Assembly: GCA_017857175.1 (NCBI GenBank)
Contig: JAFMDS010000017.1
Location: forward strand, 1-40,013
Reading direction: 5' to 3'
Origin: Candidatus Nanopelagicales bacterium
GTDB lineage: Bacteria > Actinomycetota > Actinomycetes > S36-B12
DNA: 40,013 nt
Of this stretch, positions 39,946-40,013 are shown piece after piece (positions within the stretch are counted from its first letter, which is position 1; each line of letters opens with the position of its first letter). The notes under the pieces were generated by a model. That model did not search any database. It saw only the letters and a list, made by a program, of their open reading frames with translations, and was not told where the DNA came from. The position numbers were made by a program, and so were the translations under genes.

Positions 39946-40013
39946 ACGACATCACGAATGAACCTGCCGTGAAAAGACTCGGTGGTGAAGGTGGGAAGTC
40001 GATCTCGCGGGAG

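Overview
Chromosomal window from an actinobacterium (inference from WhiB, DUF3039/DUF3618/DUF5302/DUF2017-type small proteins, GTP-dependent PEPCK and the clpS-DUF2017-MoaD...murI-rph-rdgB neighbourhood). Most of it is housekeeping or metabolic genes: DHPS-like, TrmB, peptidase S51, AhpD-like, CsoR/CstR-like, PEPCK, OTC, WhiB, thioredoxin, an amino-acid ABC importer, IclR, GH18, a class V aminotransferase, ClpS, MurI, RNase PH, RdgB, a sulfotransferase, an FAD oxidoreductase, SGNH hydrolases, a hydroxyproline-catabolism-like cluster, MFS, pirin, an SpsF-like protein and an alpha/beta hydrolase. Two tRNAs are present, Leu(TAG) and Lys(CTT). The most unusual part is the right end: a minus-strand NHLP/NHPM-type bacteriocin (RiPP) export cassette (HlyD-like, C39-peptidase ABC, second ABC). 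Its proximal end has an apparently leaderless promoter driving a 16-codon acidic ORF. This is followed by an in-frame stop, a GG-motif-like reading (ELIGVVGG) and an overlapping 36-codon ORF. Its distal end carries gene remnants, including a berberine-bridge-type FAD oxidase C-terminus. A second notable signal is a pair of inverted repeats with identical arms, ATACCC-N4-GGGTAT: one between a CstR-like regulator and an AhpD-like gene, the other over the promoter of a thioredoxin gene about 5 kb away. No CRISPR array, transposase or rRNA was seen. All family calls are from reading motifs by eye; no database search was run.
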